A stretch of 64,000 nt of DNA from Cepaea nemoralis (lineage: Eukaryota; Mollusca; Gastropoda; Stylommatophora; Helicidae), in contig JACEFZ010011063.1 in assembly GCA_014155875.1 (NCBI GenBank), positions 874,501 through 938,500 of the forward strand, given 5' to 3'. Of the stretch, positions 42,850-54,228 are shown piece after piece. Position 1 is the first letter of the stretch. Each line of letters begins with the position of its first letter. The notes under the pieces were generated by a model, which worked only from the letters and a program-made list of their open reading frames with translations, had not been told where the DNA came from and searched no databases. The position numbers and the translations under genes were made by a program.

Positions 42850-43570
42850 GTTCCAGGTTGCAAGCCGTAGCTTGAGGTTTCTATTTTTATTTTTATTTGT
42901 ACCTGGTGCATTGGTTTTACAGCCTGCGATTCAGATTTTGTCCTAGCCCCAAGCACCCATTGAAGCAGGCAGGCTGTGGCGGATCAGCACCCAATTGGCC
43001 GGGGGCTGCCCAGCTTGAGGCGGGCGGTAGCTGATCAGTGACACCTGTAGGTGTCTCCAACCGTCAGAGGCAACGCGTGGCGCCCCATGTCTACGCCAAT
43101 TGACAGGGACTTATAACCCGTAACAATTGCCTCTCGCTTTGATTCCGAGACCAGTTAAGACCAGGGATGGAGTTATTGCCTCTCCATAGCACAAAGCCTG
43201 GGCTAAAATATAGAGATCATGTGTTGCCCATGCAGCATGATCCCTCTCTCGGCCTGCCTAGTTCACTCCAGAGGAAAGGTAACACCCCTACATCTGGAAC
43301 AAGACAAGCTGCAGAAGCTGCCGGATCAGCAAAGCAATGCTCAAACTGTCCGCCTGTCGGAGCTTCGATCCTAGACCAGCCGCCGACCAAGACTTAGGGC
43401 CTGGTCTGCCCTGCCATGACATTTTGTCTTTAGCTTGCATTTCCTCACACCAGGGTAAGGCTTGTACCCTCCCAATTGCGCTCTTCCGCCCGAAGCCGTT
43501 GGCACAATGTGGGGTGTCGCCCAACGGTCGGCGCTAAAAGAAAGCAGGTAGTACCTTCTACTGTTATAGG
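42850..43570 (-). other. Probable 5' UTR of LINE E
   Basis: GC-richer sequence directly upstream of LINE E without a long convincing frame. The boundary is a guess, placed near the GGTCGGCGCTAAAAG block at 43526-43540. Confidence 0.4.
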
Positions 43571-44170
43571 GTAGCTCAGTCATATCTGACTAAGACCTGA
43601 CACACTCGACAATAAATACCCTGCTGTGTTTTGATGAAGGTCGCGCTATAAATACCTGGACTCAGGTATGAAAAACGTCTATCTTGTCCATTACCCCATA
43701 AGGACAACAATCACCTTCGGATTAATAAGCCTGTGAGGGTAAAACTGTGGGTAGCTGATTTGGTGACTGTCTAGTCACAGGACTATCATTCTGAGCCGGT
43801 GATGGACCCTACTATAACTTCTCCTTGAGGTTTAAAGGGGTAGCGGTAATGGTGAAATCGAATCGAAAACAAAAAAGAATGAAAACTATCCAGGGATTTA
43901 AGACCAGCTTTCATGTTGGGGAACTGAAGCAAGATGACTGTCCCCAGAGATCAATCAAGCTTTTAGGTTGGGAAACTCCGGTGTAGAGACTGTCCGTGGA
44001 AGCAAGACAAGAAGGAATATTGAGGGACTGTGGTTTGAATAACAACACGAGAGGCTATAACGGAAGATTTTAATGTCATGTAATATCTTTTTTTATATTC
44101 TGCCCTATGCGCCGCCTTAGGCTCAAGAGGAAAGACTAACTAACTAATATCTTTTTGGATGTTGTCAATG
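43571..44170. other. Intron or intergenic, no recognised feature
   Basis: Unique-looking sequence ending in TGTTGTCAATGTGAAATAT, part of which recurs beyond the inverted repeat at about 44468. Confidence 0.4.
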
Positions 44171-44447
44171 TGAAATATAAATATTGAGCACAACCCACTA
44201 CTGGCAACGCTGATCGCATTCTGGTATGAACCTAAGGCCTATCCACGTCAATATGGAAGCACTATACTCGAGTTTCGCCCTCGTTTGAGCTCGTCAGTAG
44301 TGCATATCCACTATGCACTACTGACGAGCTCAAACGAGGGCGAAACTCGAGTATAGTGCTTCCATATTGACGTGGATAGGCCTTAGGTTCATACCAGAAT
44401 GCGATCAGCGTTGCCAGTAGTGGGTTGTGCTCAATATTTAAATTTCA
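44171..44447. repeat. Near-perfect inverted repeat, 136-bp arms, 5-bp loop
   Basis: Arms 44171-44306 and 44312-44447 are reverse complements with one mismatch (about 44177); the inner 121 bp are identical by direct reading. The loop is TCCAC at 44307-44311. TCAATGTGAAATAT occurs on both sides (about 44166 and 44470), which may be a target duplication or the start of the neighbouring satellite. It could be a foldback element (MITE-like), a recent palindromic duplication or a hairpin-RNA source. Confidence 0.95.
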
Positions 44448-44466
44448 AATCCCGAAACAACCACAT

Positions 44467-46532
44467 AATCAATGTGAAATATGTTGATATAATGTGGGAT
44501 GTTGTCATTTTGTAAGATGATGATATATTATGGAGTGTTGTCAAATTGTACGATATTGTGGGACGTTTCCAACTTGTACGATGTTGACATATTATGGAAT
44601 GTTGCCAACTTGTAAGATGTTGATATATTATGGGATGTTGCCAACTTGTAAGATGTTGATATATTATGGGATGTTGCCAACTTGTAAGATGTTGATATAT
44701 TATGGAATGTTGCCAACTTGTAAGATGTTGATATATTATGGGATGTTGCCAACTTGTAAGATGACGATATAATATGGAATGTTGCTAACTTGTAAGATGT
44801 TGATATATTATGGGATGTTGCCAACTTGTAAGATGTTGATATATTATGGGATGTTGCCAACTTGTAAGATGATGATATAATATGGGATGTTGCCAACTTG
44901 TAAGATGTTGATATATTATGGGATGTTGCCAACTTGTAAGATGATGATATAATATGGAATATTGCCAACGTGTAAGTTGTTGATATATTATGGGATGTTG
45001 CCAACTTGTAAGATGATGATATAATATGGGATGTTGCCAACTTGTAAGATGTTGATATATTATGGGATGTTGCCAACTTGTAAGATGTTCACATATTATG
45101 GGATGTTGCCAACTTGTAAGATGTTGATATATTATGGGATGTTACCAACTTGTAAGATGTTGATATATTATGGGATGTTGCCAACTTGTAAGATGATGAT
45201 ATAATATGGGATGTTGCCAACTTGTAACATGATGATATATAATGGGATGTTGCCAAAGTGTAAGATGATGATATAATATGGAATGTTGACAAAGTGTAAG
45301 ATGATGATATAATATGGAATGTTGTCAACTTGTAACATGATGATACATTATGGGATGTTGCCAAAGTGTAAGATGATGATATAATATGGAATGTTGACAA
45401 AGTGTAAGATGATGATATAATATGGAATGTTGACAAAGTGTAAGATGATGATATAATATGGAATGTTGCCAACTTGTAACATGATGATATATTATGGGAT
45501 GTTGCCAAAGTGTAAGATGATGATATAATATGGAATGTTGACAAAGTGTAAGATGATGATATAATATGGAATGTTGACAAAGTGTAAGATGATGATATAA
45601 TATGGAATGTTGTCAACTTGTAAAATGATGATATAATATGGAATGTTGCCAAAGTGTAAGATGTTGACATATTATGAGATGTTGCCAACTTGTAAGATGT
45701 TGATATATTATGGGATGTTGCCAACTTGTAAGATGTTGATATATTATGGGATGTTGCCAACTTGTAAGATGTTGACATATTATGGAATGTTGCCAACTTG
45801 TAAGATGTTGATATATTATGGGATGTTGCCAACTTGTAAGATGACGATATAATATGGAATGTTGCTAACTTGTAAGATGTTGATATATTATGGGATGTTG
45901 CCAACTTGTAAGATGTTGATATATTATGGGATGTTACCAACTTGTAAGATGATGATATAATATGGGATGTTGCCAACTTGTAAGATGTTGATATATTATG
46001 GGATGTTGCCAACTTGTAAGATGATGATATAATATGGAATATTGCCAACGTGTAAGTTGTTGATATATTATGGGATGTTGCCAACTTGTAAGATGATGAT
46101 ATAATATGGCATGTTGCCAACTTGTAAGATGTTGATATATTATGGTATGTTGCCAACTTGTAAGATGTTGATATATTATGGGATGTTGCCAAATTGTAAG
46201 ATGATGATATAATATGGGATGTTGCCAACTTGTAAGATGATATATATTATGGGATGTTGCCAACTTGTAAGATGATGATGTAATATGGAATGTTGCCAAC
46301 GTGTAAGATGTTGACATATTATGAGATGTTACCAACTTGTAAGATGTGGATATATTATGGGATGTTGCCAACTTGTAAGATGTTCACATATTATGGGATG
46401 TTGAAAACTTGTAACATGATGATATATTATGGGATGTTGCCAAAGTGTAAGATGATGATATAATATGGAATGTTGACAAAGTGTAAGATGATGATATAAT
46501 ATGGAATGTTGTCAACGTGTAAGATGATGATA
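44467..46532 (+). repeat. 36-bp satellite array, first block
   Basis: Tandem unit of 36 bp, AACTTGTAAGATGTTGATAT followed by ATTATGGGATGTTGCC, with variants (GATGATGATATAATATGGAATG, GTTGACATATTATG). Because 36 is a multiple of three and one minus-strand frame lacks stops, frames of up to 379 codons run through it with a 12-residue repeat. They are by-products. Confidence 0.97.
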
Positions 46533-46872
46533 TGCTTGCTTGCTTGCTTGTGTTCATTGGCTTGAGCTCCAACGCGAAGTCCTGTATGTCGGATGAAGGC
46601 ATCCTGTTGTCCAACTTCAGTGTGATGTCATACAGGACCTGAGTTTTGCGTGAGTATCCGTTGTCCCATGTCTGGCTTATTGGTGTGCAGACTGGTGGTT
46701 CCTCGCCATACAGGCAGACACTCTCCGACTTCGGAGGAATTGGCGATCCTATTGACCTCAGCCAGGACCCCGAAAGGACCTGTTGCCCAGGACGCTCGAC
46801 GAGGACGCGTCAATAGGTCTTGGCCAGTATATAACCCGGCCCTGGTGCCTTGGAAACACCTCTGCATCCCAG
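46533..46872. mobile_element. About 340-bp insertion in the 36-bp satellite
   Basis: Unique GC-richer segment starting with (GCTT)4 and ending CTCTGCATCCC. It is flanked by AGATGATGATAT on both sides, which may be a 12-bp target duplication or the satellite itself. The tetranucleotide terminus is like those of the LINE 3' ends elsewhere in the window. Family not identified. Confidence 0.55.
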
Positions 46873-48790
46873 ATGATGATATAATATGGAATGTTGCCAA
46901 AGTGTAAGACGATGATATAATATGGAATGTTGCCAAAGTGTAAGATGATGATATAATATGGAATGTTGCCAAAGTGTAAGATGATGATATAATATGGAAT
47001 GTTGTCAACTTGTAAAATGATGATATAATATGGAATGTTGCCAAAGTGTAAGATGTTGACATATTATGAGATGTTGCCAACGTGTAAGATGTTGACATAT
47101 TATGGGATGTTGTCAACTTGTAAGATGATGATATAATATGGAATGTTGCCAGCGTGTAAGATGTTGACATAATATGGAATGTTATCAACTTGTAAGATGA
47201 TGATATAATATGGAATGTTGCCAACGTGTAAGATGTTGACATATTATGGGATGTTGCCAACTTGTAAGATATTGATATATTATGGGATGTTGCCAACTTG
47301 TAAGATGTTGATATATTATGGGATGTTGCCAAATTGTAAGATGTTGATATATTATGGGATGATGCCAACTTGTAAGATGATGATATAATATGGGATGTTG
47401 CCAACTTGTAACATGATGATATATTATGGGATGTTGCCAACTTGTAAGATGATGATATAATATGGAATATTGTCAACGTGTAAGATGATGATATATTATG
47501 GGCTGTTACCAAAGTGTAAGATGATGATATAATATGGAATGTTGTCAACTTGTAAAATGATGATATAATATGGAATGTTGCCAAAGTGTAAGATGTTGAC
47601 AAATTATGGAATGTTGCCAAAGTGTAAGATGTTGACATATTATGGGACGTTGCCAAAGTGTAAGATGATGATATAATATGGAATATTGTCAACGTGTAAG
47701 ATGTTGATATATTATGGGATGTTACCAACTTGGAAGATGTCGATAAATTATGGAATGTTGCCAACTTGTAAGATGTTCACATATTATGGGATGTTGCCAA
47801 CTTGTAAGATGTTGATATATTATGGGATGTTACCAACTTGTAAGATGTTGATATATTATGGGATGTTGCCAACTTGTAAGATGATGATATAATATGGAAT
47901 ATTGGCAACTTGTAAGATGATTATATAATATGGAATGTTGTCAACTTGTAAGATGATGATATAATATGGAATGTTGTCAATTTGTAAGATGATGATATAA
48001 TATGGAATGTTGTCAACTTGTAAGATGATGATATAATATGGAATGTTGTCAACTTGTAAGATGATGATATATTATGGAGTGTTGTCAACTTGTAAGATGA
48101 TGATATAATATGGAATATTGTCAACGTGTAAGATGATGATATAATATGGAATGTTGTCAAAGTGTAAGATGATGATATATTATGGGATGTTGCCAACTTG
48201 TAAGATGTTGACATATTATGGGATGTTGCCAACTTGTAAGATGTTGATATATTATGGAATGTTGTCAACTTGTAAGATGATGATATAATATGGAATATTG
48301 TCAACGTGTAAGATGATGATATAATATGGCATGTTGTCAACTTGTAAGATTATGTTATAATATGGCATGATGTCAACGTGTAAGATGTTGATATATTATG
48401 GAATGTTGCCAACTTGTAAGATGTTGATATAATATGGAATGTTGTCAACTTGTAAGATGATGATATAATATGGAATGTTGTCAACTTGTAAGATGATGAT
48501 ATAATATGGAATGTTGTCAACGAGTAAGATGATGATATAATATGGAATGTTGTCAACGAGTAAGATGATGATATAATATGGAATGTTGTCAACTTGTAAG
48601 ATGATGATATAATATGGAATGTTGTCAACGTGTAAGATGATGATATAATATGGAATGTTGTCAACGTGTAAGATGATGATATAATATGGAATGTTGTCAA
48701 CGTGTAAGATAATGATATAATATGGAATGTTGTCAACTTGTAAGATATTGACATATTGTAGTATATCAGAATTTTAAAAGATGTTGACAT
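46873..48790 (+). repeat. 36-bp satellite array, second block
   Basis: Continuation of the array after the insertion. The variant with GATGATGATATAATATGGAATG and GTCAAC dominates towards the 3' end. Confidence 0.97.
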
Positions 48791-48840
48791 ATTCGACATG
48801 ATGATATCTTTTATGATGCTGACATATTCTAAACTTGTCA

Positions 48841-49672
48841 ACTAGACCATATATCCACACCCTGCTGTATGAATTAGACCATATATCCACACCCTGGTGC
48901 ATGAATTATACCATATATCCTTACCCTGCTGTATGAATTAGACCATATATCCACACCCTGGTGCATGAATTATACCATATATCCTTACCCTGCTGTATGA
49001 ATTAGACCATATATCCACACCCTGGTGCATGAATTATACCATATATCCTTACCCTGCTGTATGAATTAGACCATATATCCACACCCTGGTGCATGAATTA
49101 TACCATATATCCTTACCCTGCTGTATGAATTAGACCGTATATCCACACCCTGGTGCATGAATTATACCATATATCCTTACCCTGCTGTATGAATTAGACC
49201 ATATATCCACACCCTGGTGCATGAATTATACCATATATCCTTACCCTGCTGTATGAATTAGACCATATATCCACACCCTGGTGCATGAATTATACCATAT
49301 ATCCACACCCTGGTGCATGAATTATACCATATATCCTTATCCTGCTGTATGAATTAGACCATATATCCACACCCTGGTGCATGAATTATACCATATATCC
49401 TTACCCTGCTGTATGAATTAGAACATATATCCACACCCTTGTGCATGAATTATACCATATATCCACACCCTGGTGCATGAATTAGACCATATATCCACAC
49501 CCTGGTGCATGAATTATACCATATATCCTTACCCTGCTGTATGAATTAGAACATATATCCACACCCTGGTGCATGAATTAGACCATATATCCACACCCTG
49601 GTGCATGAATTAGACCATATATCCACACCCTGCTGTATGAATTAGAACATATATCCACATACTTCTGCATGT
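48841..49672 (+). repeat. 32-bp satellite in 64-bp dimers
   Basis: Alternating 32-bp monomers GACCATATATCCACACCCTG and TACCATATATCCTTACCCTG, each ending ATGAATTA, form a higher-order 64-bp unit repeated about ten times, then become irregular. Confidence 0.95.
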
Positions 49673-49673
49673 A

Positions 49674-49925
49674 ATGCCGGTCTCCGTGGCGAATAGGTTA
49701 CCAACGAAGTTCGAGATCCCGTATACATGCGTTCGAAATATAGCTAACCGCGATTTAGCAGCAGACCGCGTTGCGCTGTTTTTTTGTTTTTTTTTAAAGA
49801 AATGGTAATTTTGCCGGTCGTTCAGAAAGCCGTGGCAAACTACTGAGTAAACTTGCCAAGGCTTCAACAACAGCACAAAATGCTGGTGTTGACTGCAGTG
49901 TCCTGTAAAAGATATGCAACTAACT
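49674..49925 (+). mobile_element. tRNA-derived SINE (family 1), diverged copy
   Basis: GCCGGTCTCCGTGGCGAATAGG head, CATGCGTTCGAAATA in the B-box position, a T-run, then GTGGCAAACTACTGAG and GTGTCCTGTAAAAGATATGCAA, matching the SINE at 27132-27390. It is inserted between two satellites. Confidence 0.65.
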
Positions 49926-50618
49926 TAACTGCATGAAATAGAACATATTCAGACTCTCCTGCATAAATTAGAGATTCAAGCTTCAAGCTTCTGTATGAAC
50001 TGGTCAAAACATCCACACTCCTGCATGAATTAGAACATATATCCAAGCTTTTGTATTAATTGGTCAAAATATCCACACTTCTGCATGAATCGGTCAAAAC
50101 ACCCACACTTCTACATGAATCGGTCAAAACACCAACACTTTTGTATGAACTCAACCGTATCCACACATGACCTCGACCATATATCCACTAATCCACACAT
50201 GACCTCGACCATGTATCCACTAATCCACACATGACTTCGACCATGTATCCACTAATCCACACATGACCTTGACCATGTATCCACTAATCCACACATGGCC
50301 TCGACCATGTATCCACTAATCCACACATGATCTCGACTATGTATCCACTAATCCACACATGACCTCAACCATGTATCCGCTAATCCACACATGATCTCGA
50401 CCATGTATCCACTATCCACATATGATCTCGACCATGTATCCACTAATCCACACGTAACTTTCGCCCAACTTCCCCAATAGGTCCCGAATGTCTACATGCA
50501 CAAACCCTGGCAGCCGCTCACGACAGGAAACCTGGCAGCCCATCAAGCAACATGGGGACGGACATATGACAGAACAAGACCGAGCCACTGACCTTGACTG
50601 CGACAGTACTCATCCTGA
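49926..50618 (+). repeat. 30-bp and 32-bp satellites, first copy of a duplicated block
   Basis: A few 30-bp units (TCGGTCAAAACATCCACACT) followed by 32-bp units (TCCACTAATCCACACATGAC). From about 50465 to 50618 the sequence is the same as 52280-52443, including the donor end of the LDLa exon (50593-50618). The duplicated block ends at CATCCTGA. Confidence 0.9.
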
Positions 50619-51165
50619 AGCTCCTGAAGATTAAATGGCAAGACAAGATTCCAGACACTGAAGTCCTAGAAAGAGCATCCATGCCCAGTATCCACACTCT
50701 ACTGATGAAGAATCAGATTCGCTGGGCTGGTCACTTGACTCGCATGCCAGATCACAGGCTCCCTAAACGAATTTTCTACAGCGAACTGCGTTGTGGTAAA
50801 CGCTCCCAAGGTGGCCAGAGGAAACGTTTTAAAGACACTCTGAAAATTTCACTGAATGCTTTTGGAATTCATCATGACACCTGGGAGGCTGCAGCCAGAG
50901 ACCGAAATTCGTGGCGTGCATCATTGCACAAAGGTGCAGTCATATGTGAGGCAACCAAGACTGCAAGAGCTGTGAAGAAAAGGCAGGACAGAAAAACCAC
51001 TGCAGGAAATCCTCCTCCAGAGACGTCAAGCATTCTTTGCCCACATTGTCAAAGAACATTTCGAGCCAAAATAGGCCTTATCAGCCATCTTAGAACCCAC
51101 GGCCCCACACCTTCAACCCCACTGGATGAAATGAATGGTCATCATCATTCTTGATGGACAAACAA
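50619..51165 (+). pseudogene. LINE E-family C-terminal fragment with C2H2 finger
   Basis: Open plus-strand frame 50594-51154; the LINE part starts near 50622. It has LKIKWQDKIPDTEVLERA, NQIRWAGHLTRMPDHRLPKR, LRCGKRSQGGQRKRFKDTL, WEAAARDRNSWRASLHKG, then a C2H2 finger (CPHCQRTFRAKIGLISHLRTH) and a short tail to TGA 51152. It matches the C-terminus of LINE E. The 5' truncation point coincides with the breakpoint of the satellite/exon duplication. Confidence 0.8.
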
Positions 51166-52300
51166 CATAACAGAACATATATCCAAGCTTTTGTATTAAT
51201 TGGTCAAAACATCCACACTTCTGTATGAACCAGTCAAAACATACACACTTCTGCATGAACCGGTCAAAACATCCACACTTCTGCAAGAATCGGTCAAAAC
51301 ATCAACATTCCTGCATGAATTAGAAAGTATATCCAAACTTCTGTATGAACCAGTCAAACCATCAATACATCTAAAAGAACAGGTCAAAACATCCACACTT
51401 CTGCATGAATTAGAACATAAATCTAAGCTTCTGTATGACCCGGTCTAAACATCCACACTTTTGCATGAACCTGTCAAAACATCCAACCTTCCCCACCCCC
51501 ACCCCCCCCCCCCCACCCCAAACGGTTCCAAACATGCACACTTCTCCTTGCGTGTGTCAAAACATCCACACTTTTGCCTGAACGGGTCAAAACATCCACA
51601 CTTCTGCCTGAACTGGTCAATACATCTACACTTCTGCATGAATCGGACAAAACATCCACACTTCGGCATGAATCGGTCAAAACATCCACGCTTCTGCATG
51701 AATCGGTCAAAACATCCACGCTTCGGCATGAATCGGTCAAAACATCCACGCTTCTGCATGAATCGGTCAAAACATCCACGCTTCTGCATGAATCGGTCAA
51801 AACATCCACGCTTCTGCATGATTCGGTCAAAACATCCACATTTCTGCATGAATCGGTCAAAACATCCACACTTCTGCATGAATCGGTCAAAACACCCACA
51901 CTTCTACATGAATCGGTCAAAACACCAACACTTTTGTATGAACTCAACCGTATCCACACATGACCTCGACCATATATCCACTAATCCACACATGACCTCG
52001 ACCATGTATCCACTAATCCACACACGACCTCGACCATGTATCCACTAATCCACACATGACTTCGACCATGTATCCACTAATCCACACATGACCTTGACCA
52101 TGTATCCACTAATCCACACATGGCCTCGACCATGTATCCACTAATCCACACATGACCTCGATCATGTATCCACTAATCCACACATGACCTCAACCATGTA
52201 TCCGCTAATCCACACATGATCTCGACCATGTATCCACTAATCCACATATGATCTCGACCATGTATCCACTAATCCACACGTAACTTTCGCCCAACTTCCC
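51166..52300 (+). repeat. 30-bp and 32-bp satellites, second copy
   Basis: 30-bp unit TCGGTCAAAACATCCACACTTCTGCATGAA expanded at 51180-51945 (with a C-rich interruption at 51485-51530), then 32-bp units at 51955-52290. Frames of up to 195 codons on either strand are repeat artefacts with 10-residue periodicity. Confidence 0.95.
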
Positions 52301-52418
52301 CAATAGGTCCCGAATGTCTACATGCACAAACCCTGGCAGCCGCTCACGACAGGAAACCTGGCAGCCCATCAAGCAACATGGGGACGGACATATGACAGAA
52401 CAAGACCGAGCCACTGAC

Positions 52419-52536
52419 CTTGACTGCGACAGTACTCATCCTGACCGTTGGTACAGTCCGTGACACCGTTACATGTCCATGAGCTGTCCACGCACTGGCA
52501 CTGGCGAGCACCGGAATTCCTCATCTGTACACGTGA
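52419..52536 (-). pseudogene. Receptor exon: LDL-receptor class A repeat (first), 1-nt frameshift
   Basis: Minus-strand exon with acceptor CCCCCTTTAG and donor CAAG|GTCAGTG. The first half, in phase 1 from the CUB exon, reads VTCTDEEFRCS. The second half, in phase 1 to the next exon, reads QCVDSSWTCNGVTDC and TNGQDEYC. Both are clear LDLa halves, but the exon is 118 nt (3n+1), and in the first frame a stop follows within 15 codons. The extra base lies in the CCAGTGCCAGTGC stretch (about 52495-52507), where a 6-bp direct repeat suggests slippage. Either the gene is damaged here, an alternative splice rescues it, or the base is a sequence error. Confidence 0.75.
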
Positions 52537-52954
52537 CTAAAGGGGGCGTGGTCCCCATAGTGGCAGAACACATGAGGAGAGAGAGGCATGATAGAGCGAG
52601 TCAGCTTTACGTGAGTTTCACATGTACGCGTTGTGCAACACGAATGCTCACACAGACATTGTTATTACCTAGCCATATTTGTACATCGCCGTGTTACCTA
52701 AAATGCATGAAACGAATCTAATACCAGAGAAAGGCATTAAGTAACAGTTAACAGGTATGGTAACAATTAAGTTGACTGATTAATGTTATTATAAACTGCA
52801 CGGAAGCGACAATGAAAAGTCGTATTACGTGATACAAACTGGCTCTTAAGCAATACCCTACGACGAGGTCACAAGGATCCAGAAGTTTGCGCATGCTCTA
52901 TAGCGATTACAAAGTGGCTGCCCCACTATCGACGTGCACTGTGGACAGACGAGA

Positions 52955-52955
<1 letters not shown>
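52537..52955. other. Intron, no recognised feature
   Basis: No coding or repeat signal seen in this stretch between the LDLa exon and a GT microsatellite. Confidence 0.4.
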
Positions 52956-53002
<47 letters not shown>

Positions 53003-53049
53003 GTGTTGTGATTGCGCACGCGTGTGTGTGTGCGTGTGTGCGTGTGTGT

Positions 53050-53085
<36 letters not shown>
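52956..53085 (+). repeat. (GT)n microsatellite
   Basis: Two GT runs separated by TTGTGTTGTGATTGCGCACGC. Confidence 0.95.
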
Positions 53086-53087
<2 letters not shown>

Positions 53088-53339
53088 AATATTGTGAAAT
53101 CTGCAGAAGAACGAAGGTTCAGCATGGAGACAATTGTTTGAGACAGGGGAGAGTATTTGAAAGGATACAGCTAATCCAACATACAGGGGATACACTACGT
53201 AATCTGAAATGTGGGGTCTTGAAACACCCAGCATACACAGTCCAGACTTGGCGCCAGAGTTGAACACTCTCTGAGTCAATATCTGGAGATCTATCAATAT
53301 GTGAAGGCTTATCTGGGGTATAGAGTAAGCGCCAAGACA

Positions 53340-54030
53340 GGTAAATGGTAAGAGGCAAGTAGATGAAAGGTAAACGTCACTTAGGGTGAAACGTTGGCGC
53401 CAGGCGGTTTAAATGGTAATCGCAAAGTACGGTATAAGGTAAGCACCAAGACGGGTAACAGGTACGCGCAAATGAATTAGAAGATAAGCGTCAGTAAGGT
53501 AGAAGGTCAGGCCAATAAGATAAAAGGTAAGCGCCAATACCGTAGAAAATAAGAGCCAATAAGGTAGAATGTAAGCGACAATAAGGTAGAACGTAAGCGA
53601 CAATAAGGTAGAAGGTAAGCGACAATAAGGTAGAAGGTAAGCGCCAATAAGGTAGAAGGTAAGCGACAAAAAGATAGAAGGTAAGCGACAATAAGATAGA
53701 AGGTAAGCGACAATAAGGTAGAAGGTAGGCGCCAATAAGGTAGAAGGTAAGTGACAAAAGGTAGAAGGTAGGCGACAATAAGGTAGAAGGTAAGCGACAA
53801 TAAGGTAGAAGGTAAGCGACAATAAGGTAGAAGGTAAGCGACAGTTATGTAGAAGGTCAGCGCCAATAAGATAGAAGGTAAGCGCCAATACAGTAGAAAA
53901 TAAGCGTCAAACGGTAAAAGATCTTTGCCAATAAGGAAGAAAGAAAGCACCAAGTCGATTAAAATGTAACCGCCAATAAGATAAAAGGTCAGCGCCAATA
54001 AGATAAAAGGTCAACGCCAATAAGTTAGCG
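53340..54030 (+). repeat. 22-bp minisatellite
   Basis: Tandem unit GCGACAATAAGGTAGAAGGTAA, degenerate at both ends. Every unit has GGTAAG, which looks like a splice donor on the plus strand, opposite to the host gene. Confidence 0.93.
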
Positions 54031-54228
54031 CCAAATTACACGACATCAGACAGCATGTAGTGGACATTGTCTTAGAGCTGTGACGAGAAATCAGATATAG
54101 ATGATCATGCTGTATGACCTGCAGTGTGCCACTCTTTTTCTCGCAGTCGATGTGTCAGTAAACTGTATATCTTAAAGCTGTGCATAAACCAGGTCTAAGA
54201 CAATGAGCTTACGTGAGAACTGCCTTAC
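54031..54228. other. Intron immediately downstream of the CUB exon
   Basis: No repeat or coding signal; it contains the donor region of the CUB exon on the minus strand. Confidence 0.5.

Noticed and set aside
44528..48841. Long minus-strand open frames (up to 379 codons) with 12-residue repeats
   Set aside because: The 36-bp satellite unit is a multiple of three and one frame lacks stops. The frames follow the array and carry no domain.
48841..49672. CRISPR-like regular array
   Set aside because: Adjacent 32-bp units have no unique spacers, and the context is animal nuclear DNA.
51445..52048. Frames of 129-195 codons on both strands
   Set aside because: By-products of the 30-bp satellite; the peptides are perfect 10-residue repeats on both strands at once.
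53409..53998. Minus-strand frames rich in Leu/Tyr/Pro that look like membrane segments
   Set aside because: Translations of the 22-bp minisatellite; three overlapping frames are open at once.
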